A stretch of DNA of 64,000 nucleotides from Streptomyces sulphureus DSM 40104 (GCF_000381025.1 NZ_KB905818.1:1-64000), one strand, 5' to 3'; shown: positions 18,012-27,609, numbered from the stretch's first letter. Made by a program: numbers and translations. Notes: generated by a model not told the origin, from the letters alone.

Positions 18012-18815
18012 CTACGGCTTGGCAGGCGGGGGTTGGCAGCGGGGGCAGTACCAGATGGTGCGCGTACGGCCGGGCGGACCGTATTCGGCGGTGGCGATCG
18101 GTGTCCCGCAGCGGCGGCAGGGCTCGCCGCGGCGGTTGTAGACGTACAGCTCTCTGCCGCGCCTGCGCTCTCCGGTGGTGCAGCGGGTGAGCCGGTCCTT
18201 GTTCTGCTCCAGCAGCCGGTGCGCTGTGGTGAGCAGGCGGGGGAGGAGCGGGGCGGGCAGGTCGCCCACGGGGTGGAAGGGGGAGGTCTGCGCCATGAAG
18301 CAGAGTTCGGCGGCATAGACGTTGCCCACACCCGCCAGGTTGCGCTGGTCGAGCAGGACCTCCGCGAGCGGTCGCTCCGGGGTCGCCAGGAGACGCAGAC
18401 GAGCGCCCTCGGGGTCCCAGTCGGGGCCCAGCAGATCGGGACCCAGGTGGCCCACGACCGTCGACTCCGCTTCCGTGCGCAGGAGTTCGAGGACCGGCAA
18501 CCGGAAGCCGGTAGCTGTCCGCTCGGCTGTCACCAGCACGGCGCGGACCTCGTACTCCGGGCCGCCCGGTGGCCGCGTCCCGGTCGCGGAGGTCCTCCAG
18601 GAGCCGTCCATGCCGAGGTGGGAGTGGAGCGTGAGTCCGCCTTCCAGCCGGGTCATGAGGTGCTTCCCGCGGGGCACGGTATCGGTCACCTCGCGGCCGC
18701 CGAGGTCCGTCGTGGCGAGACGGGGGACCCGGAAGTCCGTACGTACCAGCCGGCGTCCCGTCAGCGCTTCGCGGAGTTGGCGGGCGGTGCGCCAGACGGT
18801 GTCTCCTTCGGGCAT
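18012..18815 (-). CDS. Fpg/Nei-family DNA glycosylase (Nei2 type)
   Basis: 267 aa. It begins MPEGDTVWR: the N-terminal Pro (after Met removal) and Glu are the catalytic residues of Fpg/Nei bifunctional glycosylase/AP lyases, and Lys in PRGKHLM is the second lyase residue. The helix-two-turn-helix region contains LDQRNLAGVGNVYAAE. The C-terminal zinc finger is complete, with CRRC and CPRC. Such enzymes excise oxidised bases and cut the backbone. The PEGDT start marks the actinobacterial Nei2 subgroup (compare PEGPE in E. coli Nei). It is a single gene in convergent orientation to the small membrane protein. Confidence 0.93.
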   Translation of the reverse strand: MPEGDTVWRTARQLREALTGRRLVRTDFRVPRLATTDLGGREVTDTVPRGKHLMTRLEGGLTLHSHLGMDGSWRTSATGTRPPGGPEYEVRAVLVTAERTATGFRLPVLELLRTEAESTVVGHLGPDLLGPDWDPEGARLRLLATPERPLAEVLLDQRNLAGVGNVYAAELCFMAQTSPFHPVGDLPAPLLPRLLTTAHRLLEQNKDRLTRCTTGERRRGRELYVYNRRGEPCRRCGTPIATAEYGPPGRTRTIWYCPRCQPPPAKP

Positions 18816-18851
18816 GCGGTCATCGTCGCAGCTTCGGTCGAGGGGCCGGTG

Positions 18852-19313
18852 TCATCCGTCCAAGGCTTCCGCCAGGTGGTCGAGGTCGTCGAGGAGCGCC
18901 GTCAGTCTCGACTGCGGCAGAGCCTCTGTCATGCGCCGTTCCACGGCGTAGACGGTCGACCGGGCGTCCTCCAGTCGCCTGCGTCCCCTTTCTGTGAGGC
19001 GGGCGGGGCGGGCGCGGCCGTGGTCGGCCGTGGTCGGCCGGGTGATCAGGTCGGCGTCCAGCAGGCCGCGGAGGACGACGTTCATGGACTGACGTGTCAC
19101 GAACGCGCGGCGGGCGAGTTCGGCGTTGGACATGTCCGGTTGCAGGGCGAGGAGTTCGAGGCACGAGTACTGCGGCACCGTCAGGTCGTGCTCCCTCAGT
19201 GCTCTGTCCATCGCGTTGCGCAGGGCTGCATGAGCGCGCTTGAGGCGGTACCCGACGTGTTCGGTGACGTCCGCCGCGGGGTGGGGCGGTTCGGCCGGTT
19301 GTGAGTTCTGCAT
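18852..19313 (-). CDS. MarR-family transcriptional regulator
   Basis: 153 aa winged-helix protein. The recognition helix region is SNAELARRAFVTRQSMNVVLRGL and the wing is near ADHGRARPARLTERG, both typical of MarR. It is transcribed divergently from a VOC-domain gene. Two near-identical inverted repeats of TGTCA lie in the 76-bp gap, one overlapping its own start codon, so autorepression and co-control of the VOC gene are likely. The effector is unknown. Confidence 0.9.
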   Translation of the reverse strand: MQNSQPAEPPHPAADVTEHVGYRLKRAHAALRNAMDRALREHDLTVPQYSCLELLALQPDMSNAELARRAFVTRQSMNVVLRGLLDADLITRPTTADHGRARPARLTERGRRRLEDARSTVYAVERRMTEALPQSRLTALLDDLDHLAEALDG

Positions 19314-19373
19314 GTCAGGATTTTGACACGTCGAGGAATCGGCCGTACGGTCAGTTATGTCAAAGTCCTGACA
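19313..19373. promoter_or_regulatory. Paired MarR operator palindromes
   Basis: TGTCAGGATTTTGACA (19313-19328) and TGTCAAAGTCCTGACA (19358-19373) are each palindromic at TGTCA/TGACA. The second is the reverse complement of the first at 15 of 16 positions. They lie between the divergent marR and VOC genes, 45 bp apart start to start (about four helical turns). The first overlaps the marR start codon by one base. Their use as operators is inferred. Confidence 0.75.
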
Positions 19374-19389
19374 TCAGCGAGGAGCAACC

Positions 19390-19761
19390 ATGACTGCCAC
19401 CGTCGACGGGCCCGACTTCATCGCCCTGCAGGTACGCGATGTCGAGGCAGCCGCGGTCTTCTGCGAGAAACACCTCGGACTGCGGAGGGCCCCCGCCTCG
19501 CCTCCGGGTGCGGTGGTCTTCCGCACCGCACCGATCCCGTTCGCCGTTCGGGAGCCGCTGCCCGGCGTCGACCTCGACGACGTCGCACGCCCCGGCCTCG
19601 GGACAGCACTGTGGTTCCGCACCGACGACGCTCAGCAACTCCACGACCAACTCGTCGCAGCCGGCGTTCCGATCGTCAGCCCGCCGCGGGAAACCCCTTT
19701 CGGTCGGGCGTTCACCTTTGCCGGTCCCGAGGGATACGCCATCACCGCGCACGGAGGCTGA
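19390..19761 (+). CDS. VOC-family (glyoxalase/bleomycin resistance-like) protein
   Basis: 123 aa with the two beta-alpha-beta-beta-beta modules of the vicinal oxygen chelate fold: FIALQVRDVEAAAVFCEKHLGL at the start and FTFAGPEGYAITAHGG at the end. Such proteins act as metal-dependent isomerases or dioxygenases, or bind and sequester toxins. GGAG (19381-19384) sits 5 nt before the ATG. The MarR operators upstream suggest induction by a small aromatic or electrophilic compound. The AlkA-type reading frame starts 2 bp after its stop. The substrate is unknown. Confidence 0.88.
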   Translation: MTATVDGPDFIALQVRDVEAAAVFCEKHLGLRRAPASPPGAVVFRTAPIPFAVREPLPGVDLDDVARPGLGTALWFRTDDAQQLHDQLVAAGVPIVSPPRETPFGRAFTFAGPEGYAITAHGG

Positions 19762-19762
19762 C

Positions 19763-20699
19763 ATGACCGCCCTCTCGTTCACACCGTCGGGACCCTTCTC
19801 CCTCGGGGCGAGCATCCGATTCCTGGAGGGCTTCACGCCAGCTCGCTACGACCACGCGGCGGACGGAGTCCTCCGCCTGGCGTTTCCCGCAGACGACGGC
19901 CGCTCGGTGGTGGCCGCCGCGGTGCGCCAGGACGAGGACGACGGCGTCCCGGGGAGGGTGCGGGCGGAGTGCACCGTCCGCACCGAGGGGCGGGCCGTAG
20001 CCGTATCGGCCGGGTCGGAGCGCGGCAGGGCGGTCGGGGCGCAGCTCGCACGCATCCTCTCTCGATGTGGACGGGAGCGGTTTCGCCCGGCTCTCCGACC
20101 GGGACCCCGTCGTGGCCGAGCTCATGAGGGACTACCCGGGGCTGCGGCCCGTCTGCTTCCACTCGCCCTATGAGGCCGCGGCGTGGGCCGTGATCGGTCA
20201 GCGGGTTCGGATGGTCCAGGCTGCCGTCACCAAGGCACGGCTCGCTGAGGAGTACGGGCAGCGCGTCGAGGTCGCAGGTGAGACATTGCACGCTTTTCCC
20301 ACTCCGGCCGTGCTGCGCGAGATCGGACCCGTCTTCGGGCTCACCGCGGTGAAGACGGAGCGGCTCCACGGAGTCGCCGAGGCTGCCGCAGCCGGCGAAC
20401 TCGACGCCGCGCATCTGCGGGCGATGCCCGTGGAGGACGCACTGCAATCGCTGCGTGCCCTGCCGGGCGTCGGCCCCTTCTCCGCCGAGCTCATCCTGGT
20501 CAGGGGTGCCGGGCACCCTGACGTCTTTCCCCTCCACGAGCGGCGACTGCACGCCTCGATGGCTGAGGCATACGGCCTCGACCACGCCCCTTGCGAGCGG
20601 TTGGCCGCACTCGCTGACGGCTGGAGGCCCTACCGTAGCTGGGTCGCGTTGCTGCTCCGGGCCAGGGCGGAGGACCGGGCAGGCCGTGGGGCGTCGTAG
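19763..20699 (+). pseudogene. DNA-3-methyladenine glycosylase 2 (AlkA-type), frameshifted
   Basis: The first part (ATG 19763 to about 20063) reads as the N-terminal AlkA-like domain and ends in RILS. The second part, from about 20064 in another frame, continues with DVDGSGF and runs to 20699 with the HhH-GPD core (LPGVGPFSAELILVRGAG). Adding two bases (CT) to the run CCTCTCTC at 20056-20063 restores a continuous protein of about 312 aa. AlkA enzymes remove alkylated purines. At the usual catalytic Asp site the sequence has PLHERRLH, so the acid residue would be Glu. It follows the VOC gene closely and may be co-transcribed. Either a real slippage mutation or a sequence error is possible. Confidence 0.8.
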
Positions 20700-20832
20700 G
20701 TTGCGTTCCTTCCGTGGCCTTCGACGGGTCGACTTGTGCCGTTTTTGCGGCTCATGAGTACCGGTGCAATTTTCCTTCCGGGTAGTGCGTCACCCTCGAC
20801 GGACGGTGCAGCCACGCACCCCGGGCCCGTAC

Positions 20833-23800
20833 TCACGTCGGTCGGAGGCGCAGACCGCGCGGCGTCGCGTGGAAGCCGGCCGACTCGAGGACGGTACCCA
20901 GCCGGGAGGAGAGGGCGGGCGTGCCGTTGACGCGCTCCACTGTGAGGCTGCCGACGGCGCCCTCCGTCGTCGCGCGGGCGAGGGCTTCGGCCGCGGCGTT
21001 GAGACGCTCCTCGGCGCGGGTGTCGGCTTCGCCTTCCTCGCCTTCGCCCGGCCAGGCCAGGAGGGTCTTGCCGCCGCGCTCGACGTAGAGGACCAACTCA
21101 CCGCCGACGAGGACCACCAGGGACCCCGCCTTACGGCCCGGCTTGTGCGTGGTGCCGGACGGCGAAGGGGGCCAGGGCAGCGCCGCACCGTAGGCGTTGG
21201 CGGGGTCGGCGGCGGCGAGGACGAGGCCGCGGACCGGGGCGGTGCCGGGCGGTTGCGGGGTGGTCTCGTCGGCCGCGCGCTCCCTGGCCGTGTTCACCGC
21301 GCGGAGGCGGTCGACGGCTCCGTCCATGGCGAACTGCGCCGCGCCCAGGCCCTCGACGACGTATCCACGGCGCGCCTGGCCGTTCTCCTCGAAGACGCTC
21401 AACACCCGGTAAGCGGCGGCGAATCCGCCTTCCACACCCTCGGCCGTGACGGCGCCGCGCGTCACGACGCCGTGCCGGTCGAGGAGAGTGCGGGCGAGCG
21501 CGTGTGCGCGCAGCGTCGGGTCGCTCTCTGCGGATGGGAGCAGAGACCAGCGTCCGGCGACCGTGGGCGGGCCGGTGCGCGAGGCGGTGGGGCGGCCGGT
21601 GCCGCGGGCCGCGGTGAGTGAGCCGTACCGCCCGCGGGGCGTGGACCGCTTGGCGCGGTGGGCGGTGGAGCCTGCCGTGCGTCCGGAGCCGAGAAGGGCG
21701 CGGAGCGGGGCGAGGGTGTCGTTGCTGATCCGCCCCGACCACGCCAGATCCCAGAGTGCCGAGGCGAGTTGGGGGTCGGTGGCGTCGGGTTGCGTGGTGG
21801 CGCGGACTTGGTCGGCGATCTGGCGGAAGAAGAGGCCGTAGCCGCCGCCGAGGGCGTCGAGGATCGAGAGGTGGAGCGGATCGAGTTCGAGCGGGTGCGG
21901 AGGGGGGAGCAACAGCGGGGCCGTCTCCGCCGGGTAGAGGGCGATCCAGCCGTCCTTGCCCTGGAGGCTTCCGGCGCCGGCCCAGAGGACTTCGCCGGAG
22001 GTGGTGAGTTCGTCGAGCATCGGTGGGGCGTAGTCGGCGACGCGACTGGGGAGGACGACTCTCTCCAGCGCGGAGGCGGGGACGGGCGCGCCCTGGAGCT
22101 GCTCGACGGTGCGGAGCAGGCCGTCGACGCCGCGCAGCCCTCGGGTGTGGAGCTGTTGCCACTGGGGGAGGAAGGCGGCGAGCGCCGGCGGGGGCACCGG
22201 TTCCAACTCGTGTCGCAGAGCGGCGAGGGAGCGGCGGCGGAGTCTGCGGAGCACGGCGGCGTCGCACCATTCCTGGCCGGCGCCCGAGGGGTGGAACTCG
22301 CCTTGCACCAGGCGCCCGTCCGCGGCGAGGCGCCGCAGTGTGCCCTCGGCGACCGCCGTGCCGAGCCCGAAGCGCTCGGCGGCGGTGGCGGAGACGAACG
22401 GGCCGTGGGTGCGGGCGTAGCGGGCGAGCAGATCGCCGAGTGGGTCGGCGACGGGTTCGGTGAACGCTTCGGGGACGCCGACGGGGAGGGCGACGCCGAG
22501 GGCGTCGCGGAGTCTGCCCGCGTCCTCGATCGCTGCCCAGTGCTCCCGTCCGCCGATGCGCACGCGGATCGCACGCCGGGCGGCCTCCAGCTCCGCGACC
22601 CATTCCGGGGTGCCGCCGCGCTCCGTCAACTCTTCCTCGGCGAGCGGGCCGAGGACTCTGAGGGCGTCGGCGACGGTCTCCGGGTCCTTGATGCGGGGGC
22701 CGCGCTCCGCGGTTGGGAGCCACTGCAACTCGCGTTCGAGTTCGGTGAGTACGTCGGCGTCGAGGAGTTCGCGGAGCTCCGCCTGGCCCAGGAGTTCGGC
22801 GAGAAGCCGGGAGTCGAGGGAGAGGGCGGCGGCGCGGCGCTCGGCGAGAGGGCTGTCGCCCTCGTAGAGGTACTGGGCAACGTAGCCGAAGAGCAGGGAG
22901 CGCGCGAAGGGTGAGGGTTCGGGGGTGGTCACCTCCACCACGCGGACCCGGCGCGCCTCGATGTCGCCCATGAGCGCGCCGAGGCCGGGGACGTCGAAGA
23001 CGTCCTGGAGGCACTCGCGGACCGCTTCGAGCACGATCGGGAAGGAGCCGAACTCGCTCGCCACCTGCAGCAGTTGGGAGGCGCGCTGGCGCTGCTGCCA
23101 GAGCGGGGTGCGCTTGCCGGGGTTGCGGCGCGGCAGCAGCAGGGCACGGGCGGCGCATTCGCGGAACCTCGAGGCGAAGAGCGCCGAGCCGCCGACCTGC
23201 TGGGTGACGACGTCGTCGACCTCGTTCTTGTCGAAGAGGACGTCGGCGACTCCGACGGGCGGTTGCTCCGCGTCGGCCGCGGGCGCCTGGGTGCCGGGGG
23301 CTTCGTCGAGGAGGTCGAGGCCGAGGAGGTCGGCGTCCGGAAGACGGAGGACGATGCCGTCGTCTGCGTGCATCACCTGTGCGTCCATGCCGTACCGCTC
23401 GGTGAGGCGGGCGCCGATCGCCAACGCCCAGGGGGCGTGGACCTGGGCGCCGAAGGGGGAGTGGACGACGACGCGCCAGTCGCCCAGCTCGTCGCGGAAG
23501 CGCTCTACGACGACGGTGCGGTCGTCGGGCAGGTGGCCCGCGGCCTCCCGTTGCTCTTTGAGGTAGGTGAGGAGGTTGTCGACGGCGAGGTCGTCGAGCC
23601 CCGTGGTGCGGAGGCGCTCGCGCGCCTGCTCCGGCGCAGCGGCGCCGACCTCGCGGACGAACGCGCCCAGCGCACGCCCGAGTTCGAGGGGACGGCCCAG
23701 TTGGTCGCCCTTCCAGAAGGGGAGGCGTCCCGGTACACCGGGCGCCGGGGTGACGAGGACGCGGTCCCTCGTGATCTCCTCGATGCGCCAGGACGTGGTG

Positions 23801-25551
23801 CCGAGCGTGAAGACGTCCCCCGCGCGCGACTCGTAGACCATCTCCTCGTCGAGTTCGCCGACCCGGCCACCGCCCTTCTTCGGGTCGGTGCCGGCGAGGA
23901 AGACGCCGAAGAGGCCGCGATCGGGGATGGTTCCGCCGGAGGTCACGGCGAGCCGCTGGGCGCCCGGGCGGCCGGTGACCGTCTGCGCGACGCGGTCCCA
24001 GACGAGGCGCGGGCGCAGCTCGGCGAAGGCGTCGGAGGGGTAGCGGCCGGCGAGCATGTCGAGAACGCCGGTGTACGCGGACTCCGGGAGCGAGGCGAAC
24101 GGTGCTGCTCTGCGGACGACGGCGAGGAGTTCGCCGACGTCCCAGGTGTCGACGGCGGTCATGGCGACGAGCTGCTGGGCCAGGACGTCGAGCGGGTTGG
24201 CCGGAATACTGAGCGCCTCGATCGCGCCCTCGCGCATCCGCTCGGTGACGACGGCGGACTGCACGAGGTCGCCGCGGTACTTGGGGAAGACGACGCCGGC
24301 GGAGACGGCGCCGACGTGGTGCCCTGCGCGGCCCACACGCTGGAGCCCCGAGGCGACGGAAGGAGGCGACTCGACCTGCACCACGAGGTCAACCGTGCCC
24401 ATGTCGATGCCGAGTTCGAGGCTGGAGGTGGCCACGACGGCGGGCAGCCGCCCCGCCTTGAGGTCCTCCTCGACCTGGGCCCGCTGCTCCTTCGAGACGG
24501 AGCCGTGGTGCGCCCTGGCGAGCAGTGGAGGCGCGCCTCTGGCCGCGCCGGAGCCGCCCATCAGCTCGGCGGGGGACTCGTCCTGCGGCATCGTCTCGCC
24601 CGTGGCCCGCTCGTACGCGATCTCGTTGAGCCGGTTGCAGAGCCGCTCGGCGAGCCGGCGGGAGTTGGCGAAGACGATCGTCGAGCGATGGGCCTGGGCG
24701 AGGTCGACGATCCGCTCCTCCACGGAGGGCCAGATCGACGGCTTGCTGCCGCCGCCGGGGCCCTCGGCTCCCGCCTCCTGGGCCGGCGAGGCGCCCAACT
24801 CGCCCATGTCCTCGACCGGTACGACGACCGAGAGCTCGAACTCCTTGCCGGAGGGCGGTTGGACGACCTCCGCACTGCGCTGCGGTGAGAGGAACCGTGC
24901 CACCTCCTCGACCGGGCGGACCGTGGCCGAGAGGCCGATCCGGCGGGCGGGCCGCTCCAGCAGCTCGTCGAGGCGTTCGAGGGAGAGGGCGAGGTGGGCG
25001 CCGCGCTTGGTGCCCGCCACCGCGTGCACCTCGTCGAGGATCACCGTCTCCACGCCGGCGAGTGCCTCGCGGGTTGCGGAGGTGAGCATGAGGAAGAGCG
25101 ACTCGGGGGTGGTGATCAGGATGTCGGGCGGCCGCCGCGCGAGCGAGCGGCGCTCGGTGGCGGGGGTGTCGCCCGAGCGCACGCCGACGCGGATCTCCGG
25201 CTCGGGCAGGCCGAGGCGGACGGACTCCTGCCGGATGCCGGTGAGCGGGCTGCGGAGGTTTCGCTCGACGTCGACGGCGAGGGCCTTCATCGGCGAGACG
25301 TACAGCACGCGGCAGCGCTTCAACGGGTCGGCCGGGGGAGGGGCGGCGGCGAGCGAGTCGAGGGAAGCGAGAAAGGCGGCGAGGGTCTTGCCCGAGCCCG
25401 TGGGCGCGACGACGAGGGCGTCGGAATCCTGTTGCAGCGCACGCCAGGCGCCCTCCTGCGCGGCCGTCGGCGCGCTGAAGGCACCGCCGAACCAGGCGCG
25501 GGTGGCCGGCGAGAAGGCGTCGAGCGCGGACGGCCGAGGATTCTGAGCCAT
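20833..25551 (-). CDS. lhr: Lhr-type ATP-dependent DNA helicase
   Basis: About 1572 aa, typical for long bacterial Lhr. The superfamily 2 motor has Walker A APTGSGKT near residue 45, DEVH near 170, a SAT motif (GLSATVRPVEEV), and a second RecA domain ending with the QRVGRAGHH motif. A winged-helix and beta-barrel core follows, then a large C-terminal region. Lhr unwinds DNA and RNA:DNA hybrids; in mycobacteria it belongs to the mitomycin-induced DNA damage set. I chose ATG 25551 (MAQNPRP), but an ATG at 25560 is also possible. It is divergent from araC with a 91-bp gap. Confidence 0.93.
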   Translation of the reverse strand: MAQNPRPSALDAFSPATRAWFGGAFSAPTAAQEGAWRALQQDSDALVVAPTGSGKTLAAFLASLDSLAAAPPPADPLKRCRVLYVSPMKALAVDVERNLRSPLTGIRQESVRLGLPEPEIRVGVRSGDTPATERRSLARRPPDILITTPESLFLMLTSATREALAGVETVILDEVHAVAGTKRGAHLALSLERLDELLERPARRIGLSATVRPVEEVARFLSPQRSAEVVQPPSGKEFELSVVVPVEDMGELGASPAQEAGAEGPGGGSKPSIWPSVEERIVDLAQAHRSTIVFANSRRLAERLCNRLNEIAYERATGETMPQDESPAELMGGSGAARGAPPLLARAHHGSVSKEQRAQVEEDLKAGRLPAVVATSSLELGIDMGTVDLVVQVESPPSVASGLQRVGRAGHHVGAVSAGVVFPKYRGDLVQSAVVTERMREGAIEALSIPANPLDVLAQQLVAMTAVDTWDVGELLAVVRRAAPFASLPESAYTGVLDMLAGRYPSDAFAELRPRLVWDRVAQTVTGRPGAQRLAVTSGGTIPDRGLFGVFLAGTDPKKGGGRVGELDEEMVYESRAGDVFTLGTTSWRIEEITRDRVLVTPAPGVPGRLPFWKGDQLGRPLELGRALGAFVREVGAAAPEQARERLRTTGLDDLAVDNLLTYLKEQREAAGHLPDDRTVVVERFRDELGDWRVVVHSPFGAQVHAPWALAIGARLTERYGMDAQVMHADDGIVLRLPDADLLGLDLLDEAPGTQAPAADAEQPPVGVADVLFDKNEVDDVVTQQVGGSALFASRFRECAARALLLPRRNPGKRTPLWQQRQRASQLLQVASEFGSFPIVLEAVRECLQDVFDVPGLGALMGDIEARRVRVVEVTTPEPSPFARSLLFGYVAQYLYEGDSPLAERRAAALSLDSRLLAELLGQAELRELLDADVLTELERELQWLPTAERGPRIKDPETVADALRVLGPLAEEELTERGGTPEWVAELEAARRAIRVRIGGREHWAAIEDAGRLRDALGVALPVGVPEAFTEPVADPLGDLLARYARTHGPFVSATAAERFGLGTAVAEGTLRRLAADGRLVQGEFHPSGAGQEWCDAAVLRRLRRRSLAALRHELEPVPPPALAAFLPQWQQLHTRGLRGVDGLLRTVEQLQGAPVPASALERVVLPSRVADYAPPMLDELTTSGEVLWAGAGSLQGKDGWIALYPAETAPLLLPPPHPLELDPLHLSILDALGGGYGLFFRQIADQVRATTQPDATDPQLASALWDLAWSGRISNDTLAPLRALLGSGRTAGSTAHRAKRSTPRGRYGSLTAARGTGRPTASRTGPPTVAGRWSLLPSAESDPTLRAHALARTLLDRHGVVTRGAVTAEGVEGGFAAAYRVLSVFEENGQARRGYVVEGLGAAQFAMDGAVDRLRAVNTARERAADETTPQPPGTAPVRGLVLAAADPANAYGAALPWPPSPSGTTHKPGRKAGSLVVLVGGELVLYVERGGKTLLAWPGEGEEGEADTRAEERLNAAAEALARATTEGAVGSLTVERVNGTPALSSRLGTVLESAGFHATPRGLRLRPT

Positions 25552-25642
25552 GCCGCCCATCGTGCACCCCGCCACTGACAACCGACGCGACGAGCGCCCG
25601 ACCCGGCGACGCGGGTGCGGACGCCCGGCCCAGAATGAGGCC

Positions 25643-26533
25643 ATGGCACACACGTCAGCGGCCGAGGAGAGCGCACGCTTCTGGCGTCCGCCGGGGCTCT
25701 CCGGCGTCGATCTGCTGGAGGCGCGGTACGTCCGCAAGAGCTTCGCGCGCCACACCCACGACACATACGTGATCGCCGCGGTGACCGAGGGCGTCGAGGC
25801 GTTCCGGCTCCGTTCGGACGCGCACACGGCAGGTGTGGGCGCGCTCGTGCTGCTCAATCCCGACACCCCGCACACCGGCCACGCGGGCGTCCCCGAGGGA
25901 TGGCGCTACAGCGTCCTCTACCCGGACGTGGCGCTCGTCGAGGAGGTGGCGAGGGAGACGTCGGCGATCGACGGGACGCCCGGCTTCCTGGAGCCGGTCG
26001 TCCACGACCCGTCGACCGCGCGCATGGTCCAACGGGTGCACCGTGTCGCGGAGGCGGGGGACCCGCTCGCCGCCGACACTCTGATGCGAGTGGCCTTCGC
26101 CGCCCTGCTCCGCCGGCACGCGGGACCGCTGCCCCGGCGCACGGTGCGCAGCGCCGGAGCGCGGACGGCGGAGGAGGCACGGGCGGCCCTCCGCGAGCGG
26201 ATGACCGCTCCTCCGACCCTTGAAGAGCTCGCACGCGAGCTGGGCACCGGCACCTTCGCCCTGCTCCGCCGCTTCCGCGCCGAGTACGGCATGCCGCCGC
26301 ACGCCTGGCTCACCGACGCACGCGTCCGCGCGGCGAGGTCACTCCTCGACGAGGGGATGCCGCCCGCGCAGGTGGCGGCGACCGTCGGGTTCAGCGACCA
26401 GTCGCACCTCGGCCGTCACTTCGCGCGGATCGTGGGGGTGCCGCCCGGGGCCTACGCACGGGGAAGAGGGCGTGCGCCAGCGCAAGAACGTACAAGACCG
26501 CGCCGGTCGCCTGTGCCTAGCGTCCCCCCATGA
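25643..26533 (+). CDS. AraC-family transcriptional regulator of azlCD
   Basis: 296 aa. An N-terminal cupin-like AraC_binding domain (about residues 20-115, with FARHTHDTYVIAAV and LLNPDTPHTGHAG) precedes a C-terminal double helix-turn-helix (about 185-280, with GFSDQSHLGRHFARIVGVPPGAY). Its stop overlaps the azlC start in ATGA, so it is the first gene of an araC-azlC-azlD operon and probably controls it in response to an amino acid or analogue. The start lacks a clear Shine-Dalgarno; GAGG is only 2 nt away. Confidence 0.9.
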   Translation: MAHTSAAEESARFWRPPGLSGVDLLEARYVRKSFARHTHDTYVIAAVTEGVEAFRLRSDAHTAGVGALVLLNPDTPHTGHAGVPEGWRYSVLYPDVALVEEVARETSAIDGTPGFLEPVVHDPSTARMVQRVHRVAEAGDPLAADTLMRVAFAALLRRHAGPLPRRTVRSAGARTAEEARAALRERMTAPPTLEELARELGTGTFALLRRFRAEYGMPPHAWLTDARVRAARSLLDEGMPPAQVAATVGFSDQSHLGRHFARIVGVPPGAYARGRGRAPAQERTRPRRSPVPSVPP

Positions 26534-27273
26534 GCAGCAGGAACAGTACGTACGACGGGGTCGCCGGCGAGCAGGGAGCACGTAGTGCGGGCGATCGGGC
26601 CGTCGTCAGGGACGCGGTCGGCGTCGGACTGGCGGTCGGGCTCTCCGGGTTCGCCTTCGGGGTGACGGCCGCGGGGGCCGGCCTGTCGACGGTACAGGCG
26701 TGCGCGATGAGCCTCCTGGTCTTCACCGGTGCCTCGCAGTTCGCCCTCGTCGGCGCGCTGGCCGCGGGCGGAGGCCCGTTCACGGCGGCGGCCGGCGCGC
26801 TCTTCCTCGGTGTGCGGAACGCCTTCTACGGACTGCGTCTCGCCACCGTCCTGCGGCTGCCGCGCGCACTGCTGCCGGCGGCCGCCCACTGGGTGATCGA
26901 CGAGACCTCCGCCGTCGCCCTCGCGCAGCCGGACCGGCGCCGGTCGCGGATCGGCTTCACGGTCACCGGCGCCTGCGTGTTCGCGGTGTGGAACCTCACG
27001 ACCCTCGCCGGCTGCCTGGGCGCCGAGGCGCTCGGCGACACCGCACGCTGGGGGCTCGACGCCGCGGGCCCTGCCGTCTTCCTCGCGCTGTTGGCGCCGA
27101 TGCTCCGCGGCGGGGCGGAACGCGCGACGGCCGGCCTCGCGGTGGTGCTCGGGCTGGCGCTGCTCCCGGTACTCCCCGCCGGGGTCCCGGTCCTCGCTGC
27201 TGCCGCAGCGGCTCCGCTCGTCCTCCTCTTCGCCGGGGTCGTCGGGTTGCGGAGCAAGAGGCGGGCCGACTGA
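26530..27273 (+). CDS. azlC: AzlC-family branched-chain amino acid exporter, large subunit
   Basis: 247 aa hydrophobic protein with the AzlC signature region near the N-terminus (GFAFGVTAAGAGLSTVQACAM, LLVFTGASQFALVG) and about seven membrane helices. AzlC and AzlD form an exporter of branched-chain amino acids and toxic analogues such as azaleucine. The start overlaps the regulator stop and the TGA overlaps the azlD start (TGATG), so the three genes are translationally coupled. Confidence 0.93.
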   Translation: MSSRNSTYDGVAGEQGARSAGDRAVVRDAVGVGLAVGLSGFAFGVTAAGAGLSTVQACAMSLLVFTGASQFALVGALAAGGGPFTAAAGALFLGVRNAFYGLRLATVLRLPRALLPAAAHWVIDETSAVALAQPDRRRSRIGFTVTGACVFAVWNLTTLAGCLGAEALGDTARWGLDAAGPAVFLALLAPMLRGGAERATAGLAVVLGLALLPVLPAGVPVLAAAAAAPLVLLFAGVVGLRSKRRAD

Positions 27274-27581
27274 TGGGCGTGTGGATCGCCGTGGGCGTCA
27301 CGGCGCTCGGTTGCTACGCGACGAAGCTCCTCGGACTCTGCGTCCCCCAGGGGCTGTTGGACCGCCCCTGGGTGCAGCGGCTCGCCGCGCTCCTTCCTGT
27401 GGCGCTGCTCGCCGCGCTCGTCGGACAGCAGGGGTTCGCCGACGGGACCCACGTCGTGCTCGACGCCAGGGCCGCGGGCCTCGGCGCGGCGGTGGTCGCG
27501 CTGCTGGCGCGGGCGCCGTTCCTGCTCGTCGTCGCCGTGGCGGTCGGGGTGACCGCGGGCGTGCGGATGCTCGTCGGTTGA
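27273..27581 (+). CDS. azlD: AzlD-family exporter small subunit
   Basis: 102 aa with four hydrophobic segments, as in AzlD (GVWIAVGVTALGCYATKLLG, LLPVALLAALVGQQ, and two C-terminal helices). It starts inside the azlC stop codon. It is needed together with AzlC for export in characterised systems. Confidence 0.9.
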   Translation: MGVWIAVGVTALGCYATKLLGLCVPQGLLDRPWVQRLAALLPVALLAALVGQQGFADGTHVVLDARAAGLGAAVVALLARAPFLLVVAVAVGVTAGVRMLVG

Positions 27582-27609
27582 GCGGCGCTTCGGCAGGGAT
27601 ACTGGGTGC

